DNA of 64,000 nt from DAINPP01 sp963667315. Its GTDB lineage: Bacteria; Thermotogota; Thermotogae; MWEM01. The DNA lies in contig OY763325.1 in the NCBI GenBank assembly GCA_963667315.1, forward strand, positions 2,418,001 to 2,482,000, written 5' to 3'. This document shows positions 25,434 through 34,850 of this stretch, one piece after another. The translations under genes were made by a program, and so were the position numbers. The first letter of the stretch is position 1. Every line of letters begins with the position of its first letter. Under the pieces are notes generated by a model. It saw nothing but the letters and a program-made list of their open reading frames with translations. It was not told where the DNA came from and did not search any database.

Positions 25434-26816
25434 TTAAAGGCGCTTATAAGGGGAATAACCCCCTTTATTCAAATCAATCTTTAAAACTCTGAACTCGTTT
25501 GGTCCCACAGAACCGTAAATCGTTGAATAAAACAGATCCGCTTTCTCCCCGGTAAACTCATCTATCATGTGAGAACAATTCATCAGACAGGATTCCTTTG
25601 AAATCAATTGAAAATCACGCTTCTCGTCATTCGGATTAATCACGATCACACGATAATCCCTGATATCTTCTGTGTATCTGGAGAAGGCAATGATATCATC
25701 AGCCTTGTGTTCAAGTTTCCCAAAATAGCCGCTGTTGATAGCCACTGTGTCGTTGAACAGGTCAATCATCTTCTTGTAGAAGATCAGGTCATCGTTGTTG
25801 GCTTCCAGTTTCCCCCACGGCATCGGTTCACGGCAATAGGGATCACCTTCAGATTCCAGTCCCAGTTCTTCACCATAATAAACAACCGGACTACCCGGAA
25901 GGGTAAACTGAAGCGCAACGGCAAGCCGCCAATGCTTGCCGAAATCAGACTTGACCCGTGGTGTATCATGACTGGACATGACGTTCCAGCATTTCAGAAT
26001 ATTTTCAATGCCGCAATCGTTCACCGTATCGTTGATGATCGTCGTTACCGTTTTGCCGTCTATCCTGTCTTCCATGAAAGACTTTATCAGTTCCCTGAAA
26101 TAATAATTCATCACGCCATCGAGCACTTCACCATCGGCCCATCTTTTCGGATAGGACCAGACCTCGCCGATCGTATCATGATCCCCCATGGCTTTTAAGA
26201 CCGTTCTGAGCTCTCTGAGGTATTCAAAGCCTACATCGTAGGCACAATCAAGACGCCAGTCATCCACACCGAGACGGGTCCATTTCTGAACAACCGAATC
26301 TGAATCATTCCAAAGTATGTCTCTGAGGGCTTTGTTATCCAGGTTGAGCTCCGGCAAACCCTTATGCCCCCCCCAATGAACGGGTTCTCCGTCTATCCTG
26401 TTGATAAAATCATGGTATTTCTCATCCGTAAACCACGGATGTTTCATTCCGATATGGTTAAAAACCCCATCCAATACCAAACGAATACCGTTTTCATGCA
26501 ACTTCTCCGCCAGATCATTTAAGTCCTTTTCATCACCAAGGATCGAATCTATCTTGAAGAAATCCGTACAATCGTATCGATGATTCGTTACCGCCTCGAA
26601 TATGGGCGTAAGATAGAGGAAATCAATCGACAGATTTTTCAGATACCCCACCTTCTCTTCAATACCCTTCAAATCGCCACCGTAAAAATCCAGCTGATGC
26701 TGCCCTTTTTCTTTTACTTCAATCGGCTGATCCCATTCCAGTGTATGGTCTTTTTGATAAGATGCGTTAAATCTGTCGGGAAAGATCTGATACCCCACAT
26801 AGCCTCTTGTTTTCAT
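25434..26816 (-). CDS. GH13 alpha-glucan hydrolase (neopullulanase/cyclomaltodextrinase-like)
   Basis: 460 aa without a signal peptide, so it acts in the cytoplasm on imported oligosaccharides. The four GH13 motifs are present: DGVFNH (116-121), WRLDCAYD with the nucleophile Asp190, GEVW with the acid Glu218, and SSHDTPR (281-287) with the third carboxylate Asp284. There is no N-terminal CBM34 domain, which shortens it relative to classical neopullulanases (about 580). The ATG lies 3 bp after the barrel-protein gene, so the two form an operon. Exact specificity cannot be read from the sequence. Confidence 0.92.
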   Translation of the reverse strand: MKTRGYVGYQIFPDRFNASYQKDHTLEWDQPIEVKEKGQHQLDFYGGDLKGIEEKVGYLKNLSIDFLYLTPIFEAVTNHRYDCTDFFKIDSILGDEKDLNDLAEKLHENGIRLVLDGVFNHIGMKHPWFTDEKYHDFINRIDGEPVHWGGHKGLPELNLDNKALRDILWNDSDSVVQKWTRLGVDDWRLDCAYDVGFEYLRELRTVLKAMGDHDTIGEVWSYPKRWADGEVLDGVMNYYFRELIKSFMEDRIDGKTVTTIINDTVNDCGIENILKCWNVMSSHDTPRVKSDFGKHWRLAVALQFTLPGSPVVYYGEELGLESEGDPYCREPMPWGKLEANNDDLIFYKKMIDLFNDTVAINSGYFGKLEHKADDIIAFSRYTEDIRDYRVIVINPNDEKRDFQLISKESCLMNCSHMIDEFTGEKADLFYSTIYGSVGPNEFRVLKIDLNKGGYSPYKRL

Positions 26817-26819
26817 TTT

Positions 26820-28226
26820 TTATTGCCCCTTTCTGATCAATTCAGTTTCTATAAAGTCATTCATGGAAAAATTCTTTTTTACTTCCAGCGAAAAATTCAA
26901 TATATCCTCATTAACCCCTTCAAATAGATCTTTATTAACGATTTTTCCAAGGGTAGCGGACAGTTTTATATGTGTATCCCATACAGATGGAAAACTCGTA
27001 CTGAAATTAAATTTATACTGTTGTTCAAGAACCGGATCACTCAGCCAGACAAACCCCATGTCATCCTTTCCTTCGCCTTCCGTTCCATGAGAAGCTATCC
27101 AGGGTGCCCGTTTCCCGAATGTGACGAATTCAAAACTGCCATCCATTTCAAAGTCATCTCTTACATATTCTGTCCCCAAGATAAATGAGGCACTATTTTC
27201 CCCGTATTTATAGCCCAGCATATTATATTCAATCGGCAATTTTTCCTCATCTGTGTTGTAATGGACATATTCATAGGGAACGAGATTTGTTCGTTTAAAG
27301 GTATATTTGGTCGCGCCGGCAAATTCAAGAAAACACAGGAGAGACTCGTTGACCTTGTATTCAATCCCGGTATCCCAGGCAACTTTCTGGGGATGACCCT
27401 TCCCATCAAATGTTTTCTCTGCGATATTCATATAGAAATCATCAATCAGCACTTCACCAAATACTCTTATGGGGTCCGGTTCATAGACAAAATATAACCC
27501 CATCATACCATTATCATTCTTATTATCATGCCAGGGAGCATTGAAAGAACGAAACTCCTGTATCGTCTGATAGGGAGCCGGTGAAAAAAGATACGGAAAA
27601 TCAAGAGACCGTCCGAAGAACAGGACAGATTCGACATAACCGAATTCAAGATCTTCAATCAACGATAGCTTTGCCCTTCTGAAATAAAGGGTCTTAGCCG
27701 TCTGTTCCAATGTCTTGGTCAAATTTCCTTCCGTATCCACATAAGGTACCCAGTCGATACCGGTCTTAAGGAAAATGAGATCCGTTTTAAAGCCAAATAC
27801 ATCAAACGGCTGCCATTCAAAGACGATAGAAGGATACGCCCCTGAGTTTGAAGCGAGAAAAAGCGGATAGTTCCTTCCAACCCCTTCATCCAGATAGTGA
27901 TAACCCAGTGAAAAGTATAAATCATCACTCGAATACCAGAAATTTCCCTGATCCAGCTGATAATAGAAGTCGTCAAACGGGCCCCAGGTCGCATCAGCAT
28001 TGCCGAAAACGGGGTTTACATCTCCTATATGAAAATTTTTAAAACTGAAACGCCCCTTTAAGCCGAAATTTTCATGTTCGATACTACCGCCAAGTCCCAG
28101 TCCAAGACCCAAATTGGTCGTAATATCATCATGTTTCGATTGAAAATCCACAAACAGATTTGCATCATATGAAAAAGAAACGATTATTATTAAAGTCAAT
28201 AATACTATGATCAGATATTTTTTCAT
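26820..28226 (-). CDS. Outer-membrane beta-barrel protein, capsule assembly Wzi-like
   Basis: 468 aa. A signal peptide (MKKYLIIVLLTLIIIVSFSYD) is followed by alternating aromatic beta strands typical of a barrel, and there are no hydrophobic helices. The middle part LRRAKLSLIEDLEFGYVES-like strand pair, the PYLFSPAPYQ segment and the DNGMMGLYFVYEP segment recall the Wzi capsule-anchoring barrel family. The last residues are not aromatic, so the usual C-terminal insertion signal is weak. Its presence argues for an outer membrane. It precedes the GH13 gene in an operon, so glycan binding or passage is a fair guess. Confidence 0.7.
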   Translation of the reverse strand: MKKYLIIVLLTLIIIVSFSYDANLFVDFQSKHDDITTNLGLGLGLGGSIEHENFGLKGRFSFKNFHIGDVNPVFGNADATWGPFDDFYYQLDQGNFWYSSDDLYFSLGYHYLDEGVGRNYPLFLASNSGAYPSIVFEWQPFDVFGFKTDLIFLKTGIDWVPYVDTEGNLTKTLEQTAKTLYFRRAKLSLIEDLEFGYVESVLFFGRSLDFPYLFSPAPYQTIQEFRSFNAPWHDNKNDNGMMGLYFVYEPDPIRVFGEVLIDDFYMNIAEKTFDGKGHPQKVAWDTGIEYKVNESLLCFLEFAGATKYTFKRTNLVPYEYVHYNTDEEKLPIEYNMLGYKYGENSASFILGTEYVRDDFEMDGSFEFVTFGKRAPWIASHGTEGEGKDDMGFVWLSDPVLEQQYKFNFSTSFPSVWDTHIKLSATLGKIVNKDLFEGVNEDILNFSLEVKKNFSMNDFIETELIRKGQ

Positions 28227-28315
28227 GACAAAACCCCTACTATAAATTTCACTTCACATTATTATATCATCTAACGAAATCTAAACACCTTTTTTAGCCT
28301 GTATTGTAAATAAAA

Positions 28316-28340
28316 AAGATACTCCATTTTGAAGTACCTT
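28316..28340 (-). terminator. Terminator of ArsB/NhaD-type transporter gene
   Basis: AAGATACT (28316-28323) pairs with AGTACCTT (28333-28340), one G-U pair, followed on the minus strand by a T-run. Confidence 0.7.
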
Positions 28341-28382
28341 TCGATGTCACATTATTTTTTTCTTTTCATTTCCTTCCATCAA

Positions 28383-29663
28383 TCAAACATAGCGAATAAA
28401 AATATAAACAAGCCCCATCACCATACTAATCAGAGTCGGTACAAGAGAAAAGCGCATATATCTGCCGTATGAAACATCTTTCCCTTCATATTTCTTTAAT
28501 AGCGTCAATGCCACAACATTCGCCGAAGCCCCTATCGGGGTAAGATTCCCACCAAAGCATACACCGATTGATAATGTCCACCAAAGTGGATCGAGATTTG
28601 AAAAAACGGTGGGATTTAAAGACGGCAGATGTTTGATAACGGGAATCATCGTTGCCGTAAACGGAATGTTGTCTACAAATCCACTGAATACAAAGGCAAC
28701 GATATACATAATGGGGAGAAAAACGGCAAGTGAGCCTCCAAAATTCTGTTCAAGAGAATGAGCGAGGAAATTCAGCACACCGGTTTCTTCAAGTGCGCCT
28801 GTCAGGAGGAACAACCCTATAAAGAAGAAGATGGTTTCCCACTCAACTTCCTTAAGATGTTTTTCAAGATTTTTGGGATCTACGACCAGAACGGCGAGAA
28901 ATCCCATTCCCAGGGCAATGATCGAGTTGTCAACCCCCGTGTACTCCTGTGTAACAAACAACAATATCGTAACTGCGAGTAATATGGCCGCTTTCCTGAG
29001 TTTTTTCCGGTCAAAGCCCCCCGGTTTTTCAAACATCTTCGAATCAAAGGTTTCTTTTAATTTTTTCCGATTCATCAGCATGATAACCCCCATGACGATC
29101 ACGAGAGAAATCACGGCAATCACACCGGTGTTTTTCAGAAAAGAGAGAAATGACAATTTCGCCGCGCTTCCAATGAGAATATTCGGAGGATCCCCTATAA
29201 GGGTAGCCGTTCCACCGATGTTTGAAGAGATAATCTCACTGAGGATAAAAAAAATCGGATCAATTTTTACAATGTCGATGACGGCAAAGGTAATAGGAAT
29301 AAAAATAAGAAGCGTCGTTACATTGTCAAGAAAGGCTGAAAAAAATGCAACGGCCAGATTGACGTAGAGAAAAATCCTGAAGATAGACCCATTTGCCCTT
29401 TTGATAATCTTAAGTGCCAGCATTTCAAAAAACCCCGTCTGTTTCGTCGCTGAAACCAGAACCATCATCCCCACAAGAAGAAAAATCGTATTGAAATCAA
29501 TATAAGTCGTAATCGCTTCTGTTGAATGGCCGAATATCTTCAGAAAAAAGAGGAGGACTGCTCCGAGAACTGCTATAATCGTACGATTGATCTTCTCATT
29601 GATGATAAAAACGTAGACGATTGAAAATACAATCAGGGCAAATAATGCATGCAATTTAATCAC
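28383..29663 (-). CDS. ArsB/NhaD-type (ion transporter superfamily) permease
   Basis: 426 aa with 10-12 hydrophobic segments in two repeats. DNVTTLLIFIPITF, SSNIGGTATLIGDPPNILIGS and, in the second half, FVDNIPFTATMIPV and GGNLTPIGASANVV are the paired hairpin motifs of the ArsB / NhaD / SLC13-like families. Members export arsenite, exchange Na+/H+ or carry dicarboxylates; the substrate cannot be chosen here because no arsR, arsC or dicarboxylate genes are nearby. It is a single-gene unit with its own terminator. Confidence 0.82.
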   Translation of the reverse strand: MIKLHALFALIVFSIVYVFIINEKINRTIIAVLGAVLLFFLKIFGHSTEAITTYIDFNTIFLLVGMMVLVSATKQTGFFEMLALKIIKRANGSIFRIFLYVNLAVAFFSAFLDNVTTLLIFIPITFAVIDIVKIDPIFFILSEIISSNIGGTATLIGDPPNILIGSAAKLSFLSFLKNTGVIAVISLVIVMGVIMLMNRKKLKETFDSKMFEKPGGFDRKKLRKAAILLAVTILLFVTQEYTGVDNSIIALGMGFLAVLVVDPKNLEKHLKEVEWETIFFFIGLFLLTGALEETGVLNFLAHSLEQNFGGSLAVFLPIMYIVAFVFSGFVDNIPFTATMIPVIKHLPSLNPTVFSNLDPLWWTLSIGVCFGGNLTPIGASANVVALTLLKKYEGKDVSYGRYMRFSLVPTLISMVMGLVYIFIRYV

Positions 29664-29799
29664 TCTCCTTAAGAAACCGAGTGTGATTATACACCTGTTA
29701 ATACCGCTTAATATTTACATCACATTAAGTTTCATTATCAGTTGGTTTTCCGCAAAAACAGAGGAAATAACAAGCAAAAAGGAGATAACAAAATAAAAA

Positions 29800-29844
29800 G
29801 GGCAAATTCCGACTATCATAACCGAATTTGCCGGAAATTGCCCT
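29800..29844 (-). terminator. Terminator of leftward ABC/glycyl radical operon
   Basis: GGCAAATTC (29801-29809) pairs with GAATTTGCC (29824-29832); GGGCAA and TTGCCC give a competing outer pair. On the minus strand a TTTTTATTTTG run follows. Confidence 0.7.
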
Positions 29845-29935
29845 GTATTCAACAATTTTATTGATTTCTGATGCCTGTCCACAAATGTTTTTTTTTCTAC
29901 AGAAATGTTATTTTTTCTGAGCTTGCCCAGAAGCG

Positions 29936-30919
29936 TTATTTCTTCTGATATTTCTGCACAATCATGATACCAATCAACAGAACACCCCAAAGGGTAACCG
30001 ATATAAATGAACTGACGCCCAGAAGATTGAGTCCGGACGAAACCATCTGAAGGATGAAAAGTGACAAGACAACACCGCCGATTTTACCAAAGCCACCACT
30101 CGGATCAACCCCTCCAAAGACACTGGCAAGAACGGTTACCAGCAGATAGGATTCGGCATAGCCCGCTCTCGCTGAGTTGAATCTTGATATCATGATCATA
30201 GCAGCGATACCGCTAAGCAAACCTGACAGGATATGTGTTTTCATGATAACGGCCTTCGTGTTCACACCGGAATAGCGTGTTGCCGTTTCATTGGATCCAA
30301 TCAGATAATTACTCAGGCCTGATGGCATGTTTTTCAGCCAGAACCCAACGAGTACTGCAACAATGGCAAAGATGATGAATGGGAATGGAATCCCAAGAAT
30401 ACTACCGTTTCCAACAAAAAGCATTCCTTCCGGCAGCCCGGAGATCACATAGCCTTTCGTCGAGAGAATGGAGATTCCGTTGACCAATGTCATCGTGCCA
30501 AGCGTTGCGAGGATGGGAGAAACCCCAATAAAAGCGATGATGATTCCATTTGCAAGTCCAACCAACAATGAACAGCCAAGTCCTGCCAGGACGGCAAGAG
30601 CGATGATCCACCCTTCCGGTCCAGCCGCTCCCTGAACCATCGCTTTCATGATCGTCGCCATAACGATACCCGAAAGGTTAGCCGTAGCGATGATGGACAG
30701 ATTGATCCCTCCACTGAGCATGGTAATTGCCATGGCGATGGTTAAAATCCCCAATTCGGGAAGCTGGAAAGCAATTGAACTGAAATTCGACAGGGTAAAG
30801 AATTTCCCCGGTACCATTAAGGAGAACATGATGAGTGTCAAAAGGAACAAACCAATCAACAGTGAAAAATTCGGATACTTCCTGTAAAGTCCTGAAAGGG
30901 TTGATTTATTAAGCGACAT
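29936..30919 (-). CDS. Sugar ABC transporter permease (second of heterodimer)
   Basis: 327 aa, about 8-10 transmembrane segments, BPD_transp_2 (RbsC/LsrC/LsrD) family: LSGGINLSIIATANLSG, ATLGTMTLVNGISILSTKG and the C-terminal SVFGGVDPSGGFGKIGG coupling loop. It overlaps the 3' end of the first permease gene by 11 bp. Two unequal permeases per system are typical of Lsr and Rha importers, unlike Rbs, which uses a homodimer. It is the last gene of the operon. ATG at 30919 behind GGAGG. Confidence 0.9.
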   Translation of the reverse strand: MSLNKSTLSGLYRKYPNFSLLIGLFLLTLIMFSLMVPGKFFTLSNFSSIAFQLPELGILTIAMAITMLSGGINLSIIATANLSGIVMATIMKAMVQGAAGPEGWIIALAVLAGLGCSLLVGLANGIIIAFIGVSPILATLGTMTLVNGISILSTKGYVISGLPEGMLFVGNGSILGIPFPFIIFAIVAVLVGFWLKNMPSGLSNYLIGSNETATRYSGVNTKAVIMKTHILSGLLSGIAAMIMISRFNSARAGYAESYLLVTVLASVFGGVDPSGGFGKIGGVVLSLFILQMVSSGLNLLGVSSFISVTLWGVLLIGIMIVQKYQKK

Positions 30920-31898
30920 CTATCTCCGCCTCCTTCTTCATATTTCTCTTGTTGTTAATAGCTGTCATGCTGACCGAAATGACAATAATGGTTCCCAGTA
31001 AAATCTGATACCAGTATGAAGGAATCCCGAGTAGGATGACCGCGTTGGAAATGATCGCCACCAATGCCACACCGAGGAATGTTCCGAAAACAGTCCCGCT
31101 CCCCCCATCCATACTGGCACCGCCGAGGACAACCGCAGCGATAACATCCAGCTCTTTCCCGACAATCGCGTTGGAGGCAACCGTCTGAACGATAAGTGCA
31201 TGAGAAACGGATCCGATACCGGCAAGCAGTCCCATAAAACCGTAAACAAACAATGTCAACCCAAAGATGTTGAACCCCATTCGTCTCGCAGCTTCCTTGT
31301 TACCCCCAAGGGCGTATATCTTTCGCCCTATCTTTGTATATTTCAATAGCAATGCCGTGATGACAAAGATGATGAAGAACAGGAACAATGGCAGGGTTAT
31401 CGGGTAAATATACCCTTCTGCACTTTCAAAGACAACGATATCATGCGGATCGGAGAACCACATCGGGAAATTGTAAATCCATTTCCCCTTTGTAAAATAC
31501 ATTAAAAGACCGTTAAAGATATTCAACGTGGCAATGGTGATAATCAGCGGATGTTTTTTAATAAAGTGGATTAAAAGACCGTTGACGAGACCCAATACCA
31601 CACCAACACCGGCACCGATCAAATAAGCGATAAAAACATTTCCGCCGTGTTCGATAATAATCGTCGACATGATGTACTGACTGATCGTAGCCGTTGCGGT
31701 AAATGACAGATCGATTCCTCCTGATATGAGAACGATCAGCATACCGGCGGACATGGTTCCGAGGAACGAATAACTGGTAAAGAGCTCAAGAAGATTACCG
31801 GGATCTAAAAATTGATCTGTTGTAATCCCCAGAAATAAAACGAGTGCAGCAATAACGATCACCAGATAAAATTCGTTTTTTTTGAGAAGATTAGACAC
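30909..31898 (-). CDS. Sugar ABC transporter permease (first of heterodimer)
   Basis: 329 aa, GTG start at 31898 behind GGAGGTG. BPD_transp_2 family with LISGGIDLSFTATATISQYI, LNIFNGLLMYFTKGKW and the coupling loop VVLGGASMDGGSGTVFG. Together with the overlapping downstream permease it would form the membrane channel of an Lsr/Rha-type carbohydrate importer. It overlaps the ATPase stop by 8 bp, so all three are translated together. Confidence 0.9.
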   Translation of the reverse strand: MSNLLKKNEFYLVIVIAALVLFLGITTDQFLDPGNLLELFTSYSFLGTMSAGMLIVLISGGIDLSFTATATISQYIMSTIIIEHGGNVFIAYLIGAGVGVVLGLVNGLLIHFIKKHPLIITIATLNIFNGLLMYFTKGKWIYNFPMWFSDPHDIVVFESAEGYIYPITLPLFLFFIIFVITALLLKYTKIGRKIYALGGNKEAARRMGFNIFGLTLFVYGFMGLLAGIGSVSHALIVQTVASNAIVGKELDVIAAVVLGGASMDGGSGTVFGTFLGVALVAIISNAVILLGIPSYWYQILLGTIIVISVSMTAINNKRNMKKEAEIDVA

Positions 31899-33405
31899 TT
31901 AAAACACCTCCGATAACCTTTTCGTTCAGTTCTTTTTCACTGATCTGTGAAGGACTTGTCTCTTCGATAATTCGTCCCTTGCTCATGATGAGTATTCGAT
32001 CTGAATTCCTGTAAACTTCCGGAACTTCATCCGTAATCAGAATGATTGCCAGACCTTCCTTTGCAAGGTTTTTCATGATTTCATAGATACTGTTTTTTGC
32101 CGCAATATCGACCCCCACCGTCGGATTATCCAGTATCAGTACCTTCGGATTGGTAATCAGCCATTTCGCCAGAACCACTTTCTGCTGATTTCCCCCTGAA
32201 AGTGTCTGTACAGCGTTTTCAGGATTCTTGGTCTTAACTCCTATATCCTGAACCCATTTTTCGACAAGGGATTTTTTTTCATTCTGTTTCAACGCCTTGA
32301 TCCTGTTCACCAGTCTGTCCATAACCGGCACAATCATGTTGGTACTGATGGCCTGAGGCAGAATAAGGCCCTCTGTCAGCCTGTCTTCAGGAACATAGGC
32401 TATTCCCGCCTGTATCGCCTGATAATTATTCTTGAATGTGACCGGCTTATCATGCATCTGAATCTCTCCTGAATCCGGTCGGTTCATCCCAAAAATGGAA
32501 AGGGCAAGCTCGGTCCTGCCTGAACCCATCAAACCGGTAATCCCGAGAATCTCACCTTCACGAACTTTGAGTGATACATCCTTGTAATTATTTCTTCTGC
32601 AGAGATTTTTGACTTCGAGCACCGTCTTTCCGGTCATTTCCCTTTTAATCGGCGTTTTATTTTCAAATTCCTTACCGGTCATCAATCTTTCTATCTTTCT
32701 CTCATCAAGTTCCGCAGCCTCATGCGTTCCGATCAGATCGCCATCCCTCAAAACGGTAACCCGCTGGGAAATAGACATGATTTCATCAAGTTTGTGACTG
32801 ACGAAGACGATCGTCAGCCCCTTCTGCTGTAACCGCTTTATCAATTTCAGCAATTCGTCAATCTCAAATTTACTGAGTGATGCCGTTGGTTCATCCATGA
32901 TGATCAATTCTGCTTCCGTCGCTATTGCCCTTGTGATGGCAACAACCTGCTTATCGGCGATAGATAATTCTCTGACCAGTTTGTTTGGATTGAGTGAAAC
33001 GTTTATCTTCTTCATCGCTTCGAGCGCCATTTGCTTCATTTTTTTTCTGTTAACCGGTGAAAATCTATTCGTGTTGTATTCTGACATGGCAATGTTTTCA
33101 TACACCGACAGATTCGGAAACAACGATAAGTCCTGATAGATAACCTGTATCCCCATCTCAACCGATTTTATTGGGGTCAGTGATTTAAAATCAAGCCCTT
33201 TGATTTTGAGTTTACTTCCATGGTCAGGCACCTCAGCCCCGGAAATAATCTTTATCAGTGTACTCTTTCCCGAACCATTTTCACCTACAAGACAGTGAAT
33301 CTCCCCTTTTATAAGGTCGAAGTCCACGTTTTTCAGGGCTTTTACCCCACCATAACTTTTACTAACATTTTTAAGATCCAGTACATATGAAGGAGATTCT
33401 CCCAT
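31891..33405 (-). CDS. Sugar ABC transporter ATPase, double-domain (RbsA/LsrA type)
   Basis: 504 aa from ATG 33405, 8 nt after GGAGG. Two ABC modules: the first with Walker A GENGSGKST, Walker B LIIMDEPTASLS; the second with a degenerate P-loop GLMGSGRTE, signature LSGGNQQK and VLILDNPTVGVD. Such fused ATPases energise ribose, AI-2, rhamnose and related importers. It is separated from the binding-protein gene upstream by a 409-bp gap full of hairpins, which would lower its expression relative to that gene. Confidence 0.93.
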   Translation of the reverse strand: MGESPSYVLDLKNVSKSYGGVKALKNVDFDLIKGEIHCLVGENGSGKSTLIKIISGAEVPDHGSKLKIKGLDFKSLTPIKSVEMGIQVIYQDLSLFPNLSVYENIAMSEYNTNRFSPVNRKKMKQMALEAMKKINVSLNPNKLVRELSIADKQVVAITRAIATEAELIIMDEPTASLSKFEIDELLKLIKRLQQKGLTIVFVSHKLDEIMSISQRVTVLRDGDLIGTHEAAELDERKIERLMTGKEFENKTPIKREMTGKTVLEVKNLCRRNNYKDVSLKVREGEILGITGLMGSGRTELALSIFGMNRPDSGEIQMHDKPVTFKNNYQAIQAGIAYVPEDRLTEGLILPQAISTNMIVPVMDRLVNRIKALKQNEKKSLVEKWVQDIGVKTKNPENAVQTLSGGNQQKVVLAKWLITNPKVLILDNPTVGVDIAAKNSIYEIMKNLAKEGLAIILITDEVPEVYRNSDRILIMSKGRIIEETSPSQISEKELNEKVIGGVLSV

Positions 33406-33814
33406 CTGTGACACCTCCAAAATTCTTTATCTCTGTAGGGGCAATTCAAGAATTGCCCTTTTTTTTGAATTTTTATTCTTTGTATAATTTGTGTTTTATA
33501 AAAGGGCGGAAGATATTCCGCCCCTACAATATGGTATTTTAATATTTTAGCTTTGCAAAAATATTAAAATCTTCTGCTGCGATTTTCTGGTCTTGTGAGA
33601 AACCAAGCCCTTTGGGTTTTAAGAAGCTAAAACCCATGGTCCATTTATTCTAGATTGAACTGTAAAGAAATATTTTCCCTTTCTGCTAAGGCTTTTGTCT
33701 CTCAAAAAGACTCAGAAACCTAATTCAGCGGCATTTTGGTCTCGTATGAAACCGAGCCCTTGGAAGTTTTCGATAAAACTGAAAACTTCATCGCACCATT
33801 ATCTATAGGCTGAA
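33406..33814. other. Repeat-rich intercistronic region inside ABC operon
   Basis: 409 bp between binding-protein and ATPase genes. It holds a 93-bp MITE-like element (33435-33527), an AT hairpin at 33541-33565, two diverged copies of a hairpin unit (33581-33662, 33732-33817) and a 22-bp copy of the binding-protein gene 3' end (33716-33737). There is no credible ORF. Confidence 0.7.
33435..33527. repeat. MITE-like element with GTAGGGGC ends
   Basis: It begins GTAGGGGC (33435) and ends GCCCCTAC (33527), an 8-bp terminal inverted repeat. Each end is itself a palindrome: GGGCAATTC/GAATTGCCC (33439-33458) and GGGCGGAA/TTCCGCCC (33504-33523). The left end also occurs at 5979-6002. The left palindrome with its following T-run could also terminate transcription on the plus strand. 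Confidence 0.5.
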
Positions 33815-33817
33815 TTA
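33581..33817. repeat. Two diverged hairpin units of about 85 bp
   Basis: Unit 1 (33581-33662) and unit 2 (33732-33817) share GGTCTyGTrwGAAACC then AGCCCTT, a hairpin, then CCATTwAT. Hairpin arms are GGGTTTT/AAAACCC in unit 1 and GAAGTTTT/AAAACTTC in unit 2. The core of unit 2 matches the hairpins at 5889-5965. Confidence 0.5.
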
Positions 33818-34786
33818 AAAACCTAATTCAGCGGCATTTTCTGCGGTGATATCCAGAATGCTGTTGAATTTGATAACCTTTGTTTCTGTATCTACTTCAG
33901 CTGCTCCGAGTCCCGGAACTTCCATGCCTGATTCGACTGCTTCTCCGTTGAGCATCATATCTGCAACGTAAACGAGTGCAAATCCTGCGTCTGCTGGATC
34001 CCAGAGGTATCCTGTGTCGATGTAGCCCTGTGCGAGATACTGTGCAGCATGTCCCGGAAGAACTGTTCCAACAACAGTGACTTTACCCTGCATTCTCTTT
34101 GCCTTTAAAGCCTGTGCCGCACCTATTGGTCCGAGACTTCCAAAACCAACGATTCCTTTGAGATCAGGATATTTTCTGAGTAATTCCTGTGTTTTCTGTT
34201 TTGAAAGGTTGACATCTTCTCCACATGGGATTCTTTCCGTCACGAGTTCCATATTGGGATATTTTTCTTCAACCATGGCGAGTCCGATATCTGCCCAGAG
34301 GTTGTGAAGAGGCACTGTCAACCCACCAACAAATACGGCAAACTGACCTTCTCCACCCATACCTTCTGCGAGTGTTTCAAAGTTCTTTTCTCCGAAAGCA
34401 ACGTTGTCGATGACTTCGATATCCCAATCGGCATTCTGCTGATCAGGGGATTCGTGCGTAAGAACAACGATACCCTTTTCTCTTGCCTTCTGAAGAACAG
34501 GTTCCATTGCGTTTGCATCGTTAGGAATTACACAGATGGCATCTACACCCTTGGCAATCAGATCTTCAACGATCTTGACCTGCTGTGCGGGGTCTGCATC
34601 TGTAGGTCCTACCTGATAGGCATTAACATGAAGTTCTTCTCCTGCTCTGATAACACCCTCTTCAAGTCTGTTGAACCAGGGAATACCTGTAATCTTAACA
34701 ACAACTGCGATTTCAGGAATCTTTGCCAGCGCTGTAACTGAAACGAGTAAAACAACTAACAAAACTAAAAGTCCTCTAAGCTTCAT
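33815..34786 (-). CDS. Sugar ABC transporter substrate-binding protein, LsrB/RhaS-like
   Basis: 323 aa. Signal peptide MKLRGLLVLLVVLLVSVTALA, cut near AKIP. The mature part is a periplasmic-binding-protein type 1 fold: IAVVVKITGIPWFNRLEEG, GPTDADPAQQVKIVEDLIAKGVDAI and VLTHESPDQ, which resemble AI-2/rhamnose binding proteins more than RbsB. It starts behind GGAGGG and lies 64 bp after the activase gene, in the same operon as a glycyl radical enzyme. A deoxy-sugar or polyol ligand is plausible. A 22-bp stretch of its 3' end is duplicated downstream at 33716-33737. Confidence 0.9.
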   Translation of the reverse strand: MKLRGLLVLLVVLLVSVTALAKIPEIAVVVKITGIPWFNRLEEGVIRAGEELHVNAYQVGPTDADPAQQVKIVEDLIAKGVDAICVIPNDANAMEPVLQKAREKGIVVLTHESPDQQNADWDIEVIDNVAFGEKNFETLAEGMGGEGQFAVFVGGLTVPLHNLWADIGLAMVEEKYPNMELVTERIPCGEDVNLSKQKTQELLRKYPDLKGIVGFGSLGPIGAAQALKAKRMQGKVTVVGTVLPGHAAQYLAQGYIDTGYLWDPADAGFALVYVADMMLNGEAVESGMEVPGLGAAEVDTETKVIKFNSILDITAENAAELGF

Positions 34787-34850
34787 ATAAAACCCTCCTT
34801 AGTGTTTTTCAACCGGTTACACCGATCGTTATAAATTGAGTCTGTATGAT

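Noticed and set aside
25608..26198. Plus-strand open frame of 196 codons opposite the GH13 gene
   Set aside because: It is antisense to a gene with all four GH13 motifs; no RBS or domain features.
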